Shown: positions 42,998 through 51,458 of the stretch, piece after piece
Layout: each line of letters begins with the position of its first letter
Position numbering within the stretch: the first letter of the stretch is position 1
Source: JANXUR01 sp038229415
Lineage (GTDB): Bacteria > Acidobacteriota > Terriglobia > Terriglobales > Acidobacteriaceae
Direction of reading: 5' to 3'
NCBI GenBank assembly: GCA_038229415.1
Contig: JBBROM010000004.1
Coordinates: forward strand, 124,001-188,000
DNA length: 64,000 bases
Notes under the pieces: generated by a model
What the model saw: only the letters and a program-made list of their open reading frames with translations
What the model was told of the DNA's origin: nothing
The model's database searches: none
Made by a program: the position numbers and the translations under genes

Positions 42998-44443
42998 ATG
43001 CAACTGAACTGGCTTGATCTTGGGATCATCACGGTGTACCTGATCGGCGTAACACTGTTTGGCCTGCGCTTTCGCCGCAAGCAGCATTCGTTACGCGATT
43101 ATTTTCTGGCCGACAACAACATTCCGTGGTGGGCGCTGGCACTCAGCATTGTCGCGGCCGAGACCAGCACTCTGACCATCATCTCAGTGCCCGGCATTGC
43201 ATTTGGCTCGAATCTAACTTTTCTACAGGTCGTGTTCGGCTATATCATTGGCCGCGTGTTGATCAGTTTCGTGCTGCTGCCACATTATTTTCGCGGCAAG
43301 CTGTTTACTGCGTACGAACTAATGGGCCGCCGCTTTGGGCCGCGTCTGCGCACCATTAGCGCAGGTATTTTTCTGCTGACGCGGGCAGCAGCCGAGGGAG
43401 TGCGCGTGTATGCCATTTCCATCGTAGTCGGCATCGCGTTCGGCACTGGTCAAGTAGCCTCGATCGCCATCATTACCATGCTCACGGTGATCTACACCTT
43501 CGAAGGCGGACTAGCCGCCGTGATTTGGACTGATGTAGTGCAGCTGGCGATCTATGTAGGCGGAACCCTCATCGGACTCGCGGTGCTTACGCAGCACATT
43601 CCTGGAGGCATCGCAGCGGTGCATGATCTAGCGGCCCATGCGGGCAAGTTGCAAGTATTCGACTTTTCCACTGACCTATGGAAGCCTTACACCATTTGGG
43701 CGGGCGTGATTGGCGGTGCATTCCTCACTACAGCTAGCCATGGCATTGACCAACTGATCGTGCAGCGCCTGCTTGCGGCCAAGAACCAACGCCAGGCACA
43801 GACCGCGCTGCTTTCGAGCGGAGTGGCGATCTTGGTGCAATTCTCTCTATTTCTGTTTGTCGGCATCTTTCTATGGGCCTTCTATCATGGCGTGAGCCCT
43901 ACGCCGAAGCCGGATGCAATCTTTCCCCACTTTGTGGTGACGGAGATGCCGCACGGTATCTCTGGCCTGCTGATCGCGGCGATTCTGGCAGCGGCGATGT
44001 CGAACCTGAGTGCAGCTTTGAATTCGCTTTCTTCCAGCTCAGTGATGGATTTTTATCTGCGTTGGCGACCTGAGCGCGAAGCCGACGGAATGAAAATTTC
44101 GCGCATCGCCACGCTATTGTGGGCCCTGGTTTTGGCGGGGCTTGCGATGCTCGCCATGCGCTCGGTGGGCGTGGTGCTGGAGGCTGGACTTCGTATCGCC
44201 TCGATTACCTATGGCGCGCTGCTGGGCGTGTTTTTACTAGGCGTGCTGACGCGGCGCGCCAATGAAACCGGTGCGATTGCGGGCATGGTAGTCGGCTTCG
44301 TGTGCATTTCGATCATTGCATGGTGGAATCTTGCACCGTGGACGTGGTTCGTCGCCATCGGCGCAACCATTACCTTCGTTGTGGGATATGCTAGCAGTGT
44401 AATGCTGACTCCTGCACAAGATGCCCGAAAGGCACAAAGCTAA
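42998..44443 (+). CDS. Sodium:solute symporter (SSF family)
   Basis: 481 residues from ATG 42998 with GGAAGAG directly upstream; the open frame runs back to 42590, but those codons are antisense to the kinase. About 12-13 helices are visible, with SSF hallmarks: RRKQHSLRDYFLADNNIPWW near residue 25, SIVAAETSTLTIISVPG, and AAILAAAMSNLSAALNSLSS near 335. It imports a small solute with Na+. The neighbouring kinase makes an amino sugar or related compound the best guess. The APC permease starts at the next base after its stop. Confidence 0.9.
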   Translation: MQLNWLDLGIITVYLIGVTLFGLRFRRKQHSLRDYFLADNNIPWWALALSIVAAETSTLTIISVPGIAFGSNLTFLQVVFGYIIGRVLISFVLLPHYFRGKLFTAYELMGRRFGPRLRTISAGIFLLTRAAAEGVRVYAISIVVGIAFGTGQVASIAIITMLTVIYTFEGGLAAVIWTDVVQLAIYVGGTLIGLAVLTQHIPGGIAAVHDLAAHAGKLQVFDFSTDLWKPYTIWAGVIGGAFLTTASHGIDQLIVQRLLAAKNQRQAQTALLSSGVAILVQFSLFLFVGIFLWAFYHGVSPTPKPDAIFPHFVVTEMPHGISGLLIAAILAAAMSNLSAALNSLSSSSVMDFYLRWRPEREADGMKISRIATLLWALVLAGLAMLAMRSVGVVLEAGLRIASITYGALLGVFLLGVLTRRANETGAIAGMVVGFVCISIIAWWNLAPWTWFVAIGATITFVVGYASSVMLTPAQDARKAQS

Positions 44444-45814
44444 ATGGCTTCAAGCTTTACAACCCGCCCGGAACTCGCACGCGACCTTACGGTAAGCCAT
44501 GCCACGGCGATTGTCGTCGGCACCATCATCGGCAGCGGCATATTTCTAGTGCCCGCCGAGATGATGCAGGACGTCGGTACCGCGCGCATGGTGTATTTAG
44601 TGTGGATCGTCGGCGGCGTGCTGAGCTTTTTCGGTGCGATGACTTACGCCGAGCTAGGCGCGATGAAGCCTGCGGCTGGCGGTGAATACATTTATGTACG
44701 CGACGGATATGGTCCTCTCATGGGGTTTCTCTATGCGTGGACGACCTTCCTGATCTCGAAGCCAGCATCTATCGCGACGATTACTGCGGGATTAGTGCGC
44801 ATTCTAGGCACGTTTGGGGCATTTAGTGGGTTAGTATCGCCTGCACTAACCTTTCCGTTCACGATTACTTGGGGGACATTACTAGCGATTTCCGCCACAC
44901 TGCTAATTTCGCTGCTTAACTATCTCGGCGTAAAGAAAGCGGGTGAGTTTCAACTCATCTTTACCTGGCTCAAGGTGCTGATGATCTTCGGCATAGTTTT
45001 CGCAGGATTCACTTATGCACACGGTAGCTGGAGTAACTTTGCCACAGAATTTGTAGGTGCGAAAGGTGGCTTCGCCGGGTTCATGGCTGCGCTGGTGGCG
45101 GCACTCTGGGCCTACGACGGCTGGAACAACTTGAACATGCTTGCTGGAGAGATTCGCAAGCCCGAGCGTAACTTGCCGATTGCACTGGTGGCAGGCGTGG
45201 GCGCTTGTGCTCTGCTCTATATGCTGGTGAATGCGGCAGTGCAGTATGTGCTACCCGCAGCAGCGGTCGCGGCGGCGCAACGTCCCGCCTCGGACGCACT
45301 CACACTTACATGGGGAGCAGCTGGCGCCGCGTTCGTCTCGGCTGGCATCGCGCTTTCCATGATCGTCACCCTAAACGGAACTATTCTGAGTGGAGCGCGT
45401 GTTCCCTTCGCCGCAGCGCGGGATGGATACTTCTTCCGCGCTGCGGCAGAGATTCATCCTCGCTTCCACACGCCGTCGGTTTCGATTGGTATTCAGGCAC
45501 TCCTGGCTACGCTGTTGCTGCTTGGCGGTGGCAGCTTTAAGGCCTTCTTCTCGCTCGCGATCTTTTCCGAATGGCTTTTCTACATGATCACTGCGAGTAC
45601 GGTTTTCATCTTCCGCAAGAAAATTGATGCTGCACTGCGACCCTACAAGATGTGGGGGTATCCGGCCGTTCCCGCGCTGTTCGTGGCAGCATCGGCGGTG
45701 CTGCTGTATTACACTTTCACGGATAACCTGGCTTACTCGTCAATTGGCGTGGCGGTGATTCTGGCGGGAGTACCGGTGTTCTATGGATTCAAGAAGACTT
45801 ATAGGAGTGCCTGA
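44444..45814 (+). CDS. APC-family amino acid permease
   Basis: 456 residues, about 12 helices. The first helix region VVGTIIGSGIFLVPAEMMQ carries the GSGIF substrate motif of the APC superfamily; the LAT/SLC7-like AYDGWNNLNMLAGEIRKPERN follows near 220. It moves amino acids or related solutes. Start ATG 44444 abuts the symporter stop (TAAATG), so both are in one operon. Its last 16 bp overlap a possible small ORF on the other strand. Confidence 0.92.
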   Translation: MASSFTTRPELARDLTVSHATAIVVGTIIGSGIFLVPAEMMQDVGTARMVYLVWIVGGVLSFFGAMTYAELGAMKPAAGGEYIYVRDGYGPLMGFLYAWTTFLISKPASIATITAGLVRILGTFGAFSGLVSPALTFPFTITWGTLLAISATLLISLLNYLGVKKAGEFQLIFTWLKVLMIFGIVFAGFTYAHGSWSNFATEFVGAKGGFAGFMAALVAALWAYDGWNNLNMLAGEIRKPERNLPIALVAGVGACALLYMLVNAAVQYVLPAAAVAAAQRPASDALTLTWGAAGAAFVSAGIALSMIVTLNGTILSGARVPFAAARDGYFFRAAAEIHPRFHTPSVSIGIQALLATLLLLGGGSFKAFFSLAIFSEWLFYMITASTVFIFRKKIDAALRPYKMWGYPAVPALFVAASAVLLYYTFTDNLAYSSIGVAVILAGVPVFYGFKKTYRSA

Positions 45815-45951
45815 TCTCCGGGCCGGGAAGAATCCCAAGCAAGCCAAACAACGGCTCCCAATACCGCCGCCATGACGATGAGGGAGATTGCGTCCCGTGT
45901 AAGTAACCCGCTCTTTGCGAGGGAAACCAGTGCTGCGCGCCTTGATGACAT
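45799..45951 (-). CDS. Possible 50-residue single-pass membrane protein after dinB
   Basis: On the minus strand, 21 bp after the dinB stop, ATG 45951 opens a 50-codon frame: a basic N-terminus (MSSRRAALVSLAKSG), one hydrophobic helix (SLIVMAAVLGAVVWLAW), and a short polar tail ending DQALL. The shape is that of a small membrane protein. The Shine-Dalgarno is weak (GGA), and no homologue is known to me, so it may be chance. It ends 16 bp inside the convergent permease gene. Confidence 0.35.
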   Translation of the reverse strand: MSSRRAALVSLAKSGLLTRDAISLIVMAAVLGAVVWLAWDSSRPGDQALL

Positions 45952-45972
45952 TGCTGTCCGAAACTAGCTGAC

Positions 45973-47325
45973 TCACAGACTTTCCTCTCGTTTTTCCTTG
46001 CGCAGTTCAACCGGATTTTCGTGCGTCTTCTCGCGAAATGCGCCCTTCATGCCGCCTGCAAGGCCTATGGCGCTATCGCCAAACTTGTCACGCATCTTGT
46101 CAGCAGCCAGCAGAGCGCTGCGCCAACGTTCGTGCTGGGTTGTAGGCTGCGAAGTTGCATCAGGTTTTTCTAGCACGTCGTCAGGTTCATCGAATAAGCT
46201 CACTTGTTTGCTTCGCATTTCCACAACCTCAACCTGGAGTAAATCGCCTTCTGCTAAGTCGGCTTCGTTCACACTAACTAAGCCTGACGAGCACACTCCC
46301 AGCAGCCGCACCGCGCGGCCTTTATTCCAGTTCTTGCGGAATAGCTGACGAATCACCACGTAGATTTCGTTGTCGAGTTGCGTTGACTGCGGCGGGGTTA
46401 ACGCCCGCGTGATCGTAGTGAAGTCCGAGTAGCGCAGCTTGAGCTGCAACGTCCGCGCCTGGTATCCCTGCTCTCGCAGGCGACGACCCACCATCTCGCT
46501 CAAACGCATTAGTGTTGTTTCCAGCGTCACCGCGTCGGCGCTGTCCACCATGTAGGTGTGCTCGTGACTAATGGACTTCACGCCTGCACCTTCGCCAATG
46601 GCCGCGCTGAACCATGCTCCGGCATCTTCCCCGCGAGCCTTGCCAGCAAGCGCGAGCCCGAACTGGCCGAAACGTGCCTCCAGCACTCGCAAGTCAACGT
46701 TGGCCGCGTCGGAAACAATGCGTATGCCTATACCTGCCAGTTCTTTCTGCATCACCTTGCCCACGCCGGGGATCTCACCGACATCAAGAGGGGCGAGGAA
46801 CGCCGCCTCCGAGCCCAAGGGCACCATCAGGATGCCGTTGGGCTTGGCCTTGCCGCTGGCCACTTTGGCGATGAGCCGCGAACTGCCAATGCCGACCGAG
46901 CAGTTCAGGCCGGTGGCACGCTTCATCTCCTTATGCAAGGCATCCGCCGACGCCATGGCTGGCCCCCACAGGCGCTCGGTGCCCGTCATGTCCACGTAGG
47001 CTTCGTCAATCGAAGCCATTTCCACCTTGGGGGAGAATCCGTTGAGCACGGCGCGCACCTGCTGTGAACACTCCATGTAACGCTCGCGATGGCCTGGCAC
47101 AAAAATTGCCTGCGGACAAAGCTTGGCCGCTGTCCGCAGCGGCATGGCGGAGTGCACTCCGAACTTGCGCGCCGCGTAACTGGCTGCCGACACCACACCG
47201 CGCTCGTCGCGATTGCCGCCGACGACCACTGGCTTGCCCTTTAGTGATGGGTCAAACAGCTCTTCGACGGAGACGAAGAAGGCGTCCATATCCACGTGGA
47301 AGACGATTCTAGGGAGCGCAGGCAT
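45973..47325 (-). CDS. dinB: DNA polymerase IV (Y-family)
   Basis: 450 residues. Catalytic motifs VDMDAFFVSVEE (~11) and SIDEAYVDMTG (~104) are intact; the thumb has IPGVGKVMQKELAG and the little-finger domain is present. It copies past DNA lesions. The C-terminus extends by ~90 residues beyond E. coli DinB, has QVSLFDEPDD (like the QLxLF clamp-binding motif) near 378 and ends in a charged tail. Confidence 0.94.
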   Translation of the reverse strand: MPALPRIVFHVDMDAFFVSVEELFDPSLKGKPVVVGGNRDERGVVSAASYAARKFGVHSAMPLRTAAKLCPQAIFVPGHRERYMECSQQVRAVLNGFSPKVEMASIDEAYVDMTGTERLWGPAMASADALHKEMKRATGLNCSVGIGSSRLIAKVASGKAKPNGILMVPLGSEAAFLAPLDVGEIPGVGKVMQKELAGIGIRIVSDAANVDLRVLEARFGQFGLALAGKARGEDAGAWFSAAIGEGAGVKSISHEHTYMVDSADAVTLETTLMRLSEMVGRRLREQGYQARTLQLKLRYSDFTTITRALTPPQSTQLDNEIYVVIRQLFRKNWNKGRAVRLLGVCSSGLVSVNEADLAEGDLLQVEVVEMRSKQVSLFDEPDDVLEKPDATSQPTTQHERWRSALLAADKMRDKFGDSAIGLAGGMKGAFREKTHENPVELRKEKREESL

Positions 47326-47402
47326 GGCCAGTTACAGCATGACATGAAAGTGGCGAGGTGGGGAATGAAAAGCGAAATCCGGGGAGTTATTATCGGGCCG
47401 CA

Positions 47403-47621
47403 TCAAGGCCGATGGTTCGCCCACTGAATCAGGAGTTCAATCAGTCGAAACAATAGCAAAACGGGTATCGCTATCAGCGACCAGCGCCACGGGCCAGTTC
47501 TTAGAAAGCGCTCCCACTCGGTCGTCGCTGGCGATTTGCGAAACGCCCTCTCGGTAAGCCATCCAAACAGACTGACTATCACGACCAGAATGGCTGTTAA
47601 CTGAAACCACCCAATGTCCAT
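47403..47621 (-). CDS. Small two-helix membrane protein, hypothetical
   Basis: 72 residues from ATG 47621 with two hydrophobic helices (FQLTAILVVIVSLFGWL and WSLIAIPVLLLFRLIELLI) split by a charged loop. The frame is open further to a GTG at 47693, which would add 24 residues. It lies 97 bp after glgA on the same strand. No family recognised; the hydrophobic pattern supports a gene but there is no clear Shine-Dalgarno. Confidence 0.45.
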   Translation of the reverse strand: MDIGWFQLTAILVVIVSLFGWLTERAFRKSPATTEWERFLRTGPWRWSLIAIPVLLLFRLIELLIQWANHRP

Positions 47622-47718
47622 CTGTCCGGGCAACAGATACAAATCTTCAAAAGAAAAAACAGAGACATCAAGAGAAGAAAGAGCCAAAGCCACTCCATCA
47701 ACGCATCTCCCTTAGTGA

Positions 47719-49161
47719 CTACGCATGCAGTTCTTGCGCCCGCTCGTACGCCCGCACATATTCGCGCGCCGAGGGCAACCAGGAGAAATCCTGCTCCATG
47801 CCATTCTTCATCAGCGCTTTCCAACTGGCTTTGTCGTCAAACTTTATCATCGCTTCGCGGATGACGCCGATCAGCCCCGCTGCGGTGTAGTCGTAGAACT
47901 TGAAGCCTGTGCCTTCGCGAGTCTCGCTGTTCCAATGCTGCACGGTGTCGTCGAGGCCTCCAGTGGCGCGGACGATCGGCACCGTGCCATAGCGCAGGCT
48001 ATAAATCTGGTTCAGGCCGCAGGGTTCATATCGAGATGGCATCAGAAACATATCGGCCCCCGCCTCGATCTTGTGCGCGATGCCATTATCGTAGGCGATG
48101 CGTACACCGACCCGCTCAGGCGCAACAGCCTGCCAGCGCCGGAACATATCTTCGTAACGGCGTTCGCCCGTGCCCAGCACAGTCAGTATGAAGTCTTCGC
48201 CCATCAGCTCCTCGGCTGCCTCCAGCACGAGATCAAAACCCTTCTGGGCCGCAAAGCGTGCCACAATCCCGATGATGGGCCGCTGGTCAGCTTCATTCAG
48301 TCCGAAGGTGCGCAGCAGGTCAGCGCGGCAGGCCTTCTTCCCTTCCAGATCGTCGGCGGAAAACGGCGCGGCCAAATACTTGTCCGTCTCCGGATTCCAC
48401 TCGTCGTAATCCACGCCATTCAGGATGCCCCACACCCGGTCATAACGAAGGCGCAACAACCCGTCCAGCTCGAAGCCGTACTCTTCGGTCTGAATCTCCT
48501 GCGCATACTTGCGGCTGACGGTAGTGATCAGGTCGGAGTAGATGATGCCTCCCTTCAGGAAGTTGGGATTACCGTAATACTCCATGCGTCCAAAATCGAG
48601 CAGGCTTTCCGGCAGCATGTTCTGGCGCATCACGCCTTTGGGGAACACGCCCTGATAACCAATGTTGTGGATGGTAAACATGGTGGCAACATCGCGCAGG
48701 CTCCAGTCCTCGGCGTACACCGTTTTCAACATCACGGGGATCAGGCCGGTTTGCCAATCGTGGCAGTGGAAGATCTGCGGAATGCCCAGCACCTTGCATG
48801 CCTCAATCGCGGCGCGGCACAACATGGCGAACCGATCAGCATTGTCCGGAAAGTCGCCGTTGCGGTCACCATAGATGCCGTCGCGCAGAAAAAAAGGCGG
48901 GTAGTCCACGAAATAGTGGGTCACGCCGTCATGCGTTTCGCCGCCGCGGATGGAGCAGAACCGCAAGCCAGTGGCATAGGGAATGCTTACGCTGCGCAAC
49001 ACCAGCGGTGGGTTGTCCGGCTTATTCTGGTAGCGTGGCACAAACACGCTCACCTGATGGCCAAGTGACGCCAGCGCCTTGGGCAAAGCGCCCACTACAT
49101 CGGCCAATCCACCTGTCTTGGAGTAGGGAACGCACTCCGACCCTACAAACGCGATATGCAT
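47719..49161 (-). CDS. glgA: Glycogen synthase (ADP-glucose)
   Basis: 480 residues of the GT5 family. The ADP-glucose-binding KTGGLADVVGALPKAL lies near residue 15, HCHDWQTGLIPV near 137, the PHNIGYQG-like TIHNIGYQGVFP near 165, and PSRYEPCGLNQIYSLRYGT near 375 carries the catalytic-site glutamate region. It extends alpha-1,4-glucan chains. No glgC or glgB is in the window. Confidence 0.95.
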   Translation of the reverse strand: MHIAFVGSECVPYSKTGGLADVVGALPKALASLGHQVSVFVPRYQNKPDNPPLVLRSVSIPYATGLRFCSIRGGETHDGVTHYFVDYPPFFLRDGIYGDRNGDFPDNADRFAMLCRAAIEACKVLGIPQIFHCHDWQTGLIPVMLKTVYAEDWSLRDVATMFTIHNIGYQGVFPKGVMRQNMLPESLLDFGRMEYYGNPNFLKGGIIYSDLITTVSRKYAQEIQTEEYGFELDGLLRLRYDRVWGILNGVDYDEWNPETDKYLAAPFSADDLEGKKACRADLLRTFGLNEADQRPIIGIVARFAAQKGFDLVLEAAEELMGEDFILTVLGTGERRYEDMFRRWQAVAPERVGVRIAYDNGIAHKIEAGADMFLMPSRYEPCGLNQIYSLRYGTVPIVRATGGLDDTVQHWNSETREGTGFKFYDYTAAGLIGVIREAMIKFDDKASWKALMKNGMEQDFSWLPSAREYVRAYERAQELHA

Positions 49162-49269
49162 GGGTGCTCCAGTGCGAAATTTTTCGCTGTAATCATTAGG
49201 ATGGCAGTGTACCGACTGCGTTTGAGAGAATCAACGTGGAGTTAAAGTTCCGTTCAATCAGGACTCATA

Positions 49270-50085
49270 TTGGCGAAGTTCCCCCAGACACGCGTCCGCC
49301 CCAAACTCGGTCAGAATTTTCTCGCCGATCCAGCAGCAGCGCGCGCCATTGTGGACGCTCTGGGCAACCTCAGCGAATGCACGGTGCTGGAGATCGGCCC
49401 CGGCGAAGGCGCAATCACAGACTTGTTAGCGCCGCGCACACAGCAGTTGATCGCCGTGGAGATTGACCGCGAACTTGCCCCTGCGCTGCGTCGGCGGTTT
49501 GCAGACAGGCCGAACGTTCGCATCGTCGAGTCCGACATTTTGGACGTGGACTTCGCCGAGCTACTGCGGGACGGCAAAGTGCGCGTGGTGGGCAATCTGC
49601 CCTACTACATCACCACCGATATTCTGTTATACCTGCTGGCGGCTCATCCGCATTTTGAAAACATCGTGATCATGGTGCAGCGCGAGGTAGCTGAGCGCAT
49701 CGCAGCGACGCCGGGGAACTCGGAATATGGATCACTCTCTGCGATGGTGCAGCTATACGCGACGGTCGAAAACCTGTTCACGCTGCCGCCGGAAGCATTC
49801 ACGCCGCCGCCCAAGGTACATTCCAGTGTGTTGCGGCTGACCATTGCACCGCGCTTTGCGGAGCTAGGCGTCGAGCCCCAACCGTTCCTTAGATTTTTGC
49901 GCGCCGCCTTCGCGCAGAAACGCAAAACGCTTTGGAATAACTTGAAGGGCCTGCATGAGGCAGACAGTTTGCGGACAGCATACTCAGTCGCGGGCTTGCG
50001 GATGGACGTTCGTGCCGAGGCGTTGAGTCTGCAACAGATGGCGACGCTTTGGCGAGCGCTGCAAACGAACAGTAGCCAGGCATAA
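49270..50085 (+). CDS. rsmA: 16S rRNA (adenine-1518/1519-N6) dimethyltransferase
   Basis: 271 residues starting at TTG 49270, with AGGA 7 nt upstream. Motifs: LGQNFLADPAAARAIV near 14, SAM-binding EIGPGEGAITDLL near 43, and the catalytic NLPYYITT near 112. It dimethylates two adenines at the 3' end of 16S rRNA. It is divergent from glgA and converges with the ATP-grasp gene. Confidence 0.95.
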   Translation: MAKFPQTRVRPKLGQNFLADPAAARAIVDALGNLSECTVLEIGPGEGAITDLLAPRTQQLIAVEIDRELAPALRRRFADRPNVRIVESDILDVDFAELLRDGKVRVVGNLPYYITTDILLYLLAAHPHFENIVIMVQREVAERIAATPGNSEYGSLSAMVQLYATVENLFTLPPEAFTPPPKVHSSVLRLTIAPRFAELGVEPQPFLRFLRAAFAQKRKTLWNNLKGLHEADSLRTAYSVAGLRMDVRAEALSLQQMATLWRALQTNSSQA

Positions 50086-50104
50086 GGTTAGTTCTGCAGC
50101 AAGG

Positions 50105-51304
50105 CTATTGCGCCTGATCCCGAGGTGGCTCCACCGCCACAAAATCCTGCACAAAGCGTGGCGCGTAAGCTTCCTGCAGTTCACGAATCCGATCCGCACT
50201 GGGTGAACGAAGAATCAGACCCGCGTGATGATGTTTTTTCAATCGCACCGCGACTTCTGGGTCGTTGTAAGCCGACGTGTCCGGGTCGTCCTGCTTGGCG
50301 AGCGATAGGACGATTCCGCCATAGTCGGGCGACACCGGAGGCAGCTCATAGGGTTGCTTGCCCGCTGCAATCTCAATCTTCGCCCATTCGCGCCACAAGC
50401 TGATCCCCGTGGCGGTCTCAATCATGTCGCTGATGTAGGCTCCACCAACGCGCGCCGCACATTCCAGAAAGTAGAATTGGCCATCCGAGTGGGCGCGAAT
50501 AAATTCCGTGTGCGTAACGCCTCGCGGCAGGCCAAGGGCCTTTAACACCTTGGTATTCGCCTCGGTAAGCTGCTGGGCTTCTTCACTTTCGCGCGCTAGC
50601 ATTCCGGTGATGAACACTCCGCCCTCGTGCGCCACGCGCATGGGTGGCTGGCGATATTTGCTCACCGTGTGGAACACCACTTCCCCGCCGTAGACGACGG
50701 CATCCACGTGATAGACGTCGCCCGGCACGAATTTCTCCAGCAGAAAATATGACTGGCGATCCCCGAGCTCCTCCAGCGTCGGCCATAACTCGTCGGGATG
50801 ATTGATCTTCTTGATTCCAATAGCGGCCGCTTCGGTACGCGGCTTCAGCACCCACGGGCCGGGCACCCGCTCCATATACTCTGCCAAATCAGGGTGGTAT
50901 ACCACGCGCACAAATGGGGGCACCAGGACGCCGTGCTCGTGTGCCTGGGTGCGCATGGCCAGCTTGTCGCGGAAGTAGCGAATGGTGGTCAGGCCCATGC
51001 CTGACAGCCGCAGATGCTCGCGCAAAGCGGCTGCCGTCTCCATGTCGAATTCATCGAGCGCCACAATGCGATCTATCTTGTGGGTCCGCGCCAGATAGCT
51101 GACCGAGTGAATTACGTCCTCAACCTTGACCGCGTTGGGAATGTAGAAGATCTCGTCGAGACTTTCATGCGGCCAGTCGGCATCGCGAAGCTTCTCCACC
51201 GTAATCAGCAGGACGACGCAACCCTGACGCTTGCACTCCCGCATGAATTCCTGACCCTTTTCATAGGTAGCCATGCAAAGAATGGTGAGCGGCCTGTGCG
51301 ACAT
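50105..51304 (-). CDS. ATP-grasp domain protein, substrate unknown
   Basis: 399 residues. The N-terminal ~110 residues form a Rossmann-like pre-grasp domain (ILCMATYEKGQEFMRECKRQ), and ~115-310 an ATP-grasp fold with the ATP-binding LKPRTEAAAIGIKKI, the LLEKFVPGDVYHVDAVV loop and the metal-site strand FYFLECAARVGGAYI. Relatives ligate amino acids or carboxylates using ATP. AGGAG lies 10 nt before ATG 51304. No partner enzymes are adjacent, so a product cannot be assigned. Confidence 0.82.
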   Translation of the reverse strand: MSHRPLTILCMATYEKGQEFMRECKRQGCVVLLITVEKLRDADWPHESLDEIFYIPNAVKVEDVIHSVSYLARTHKIDRIVALDEFDMETAAALREHLRLSGMGLTTIRYFRDKLAMRTQAHEHGVLVPPFVRVVYHPDLAEYMERVPGPWVLKPRTEAAAIGIKKINHPDELWPTLEELGDRQSYFLLEKFVPGDVYHVDAVVYGGEVVFHTVSKYRQPPMRVAHEGGVFITGMLARESEEAQQLTEANTKVLKALGLPRGVTHTEFIRAHSDGQFYFLECAARVGGAYISDMIETATGISLWREWAKIEIAAGKQPYELPPVSPDYGGIVLSLAKQDDPDTSAYNDPEVAVRLKKHHHAGLILRSPSADRIRELQEAYAPRFVQDFVAVEPPRDQAQ

Positions 51305-51389
51305 GATGGTTCACTCCTGTGGAAAATGGGGATGGGAGAGAGTACCACGATGGGCTTAGGCACGACATGGACTTTTCTTGTGCGGATGT

Positions 51390-51424
51390 AACAGCAAAGG
51401 CCGCTCAACGCGGCCTTTGCTGTT
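51390..51424 (-). terminator. Strong hairpin after the FecR-domain gene
   Basis: A perfect 15-bp stem (AACAGCAAAGGCCGC, 5-nt loop, GCGGCCTTTGCTGTT) lies 34 bp after the FecR-domain stop. The minus-strand arm ends in TGTTA; a longer T-run is missing on that side, while the plus side has TTTTCTG. It separates that gene from the ATP-grasp gene. Confidence 0.75.
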
Positions 51425-51458
51425 TTCTGCTTTCAGACGCCGACGCGCCGAATGACCC

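Noticed and set aside
48569..48799. 76-residue ORF inside glgA, same strand but other frame
   Set aside because: No start signal and fully nested in a gene with intact motifs.
47725..49068. 447-residue ORF antisense to glgA
   Set aside because: It mirrors the glgA frame; no domain or Shine-Dalgarno, and glycogen synthase motifs are intact on the other strand.
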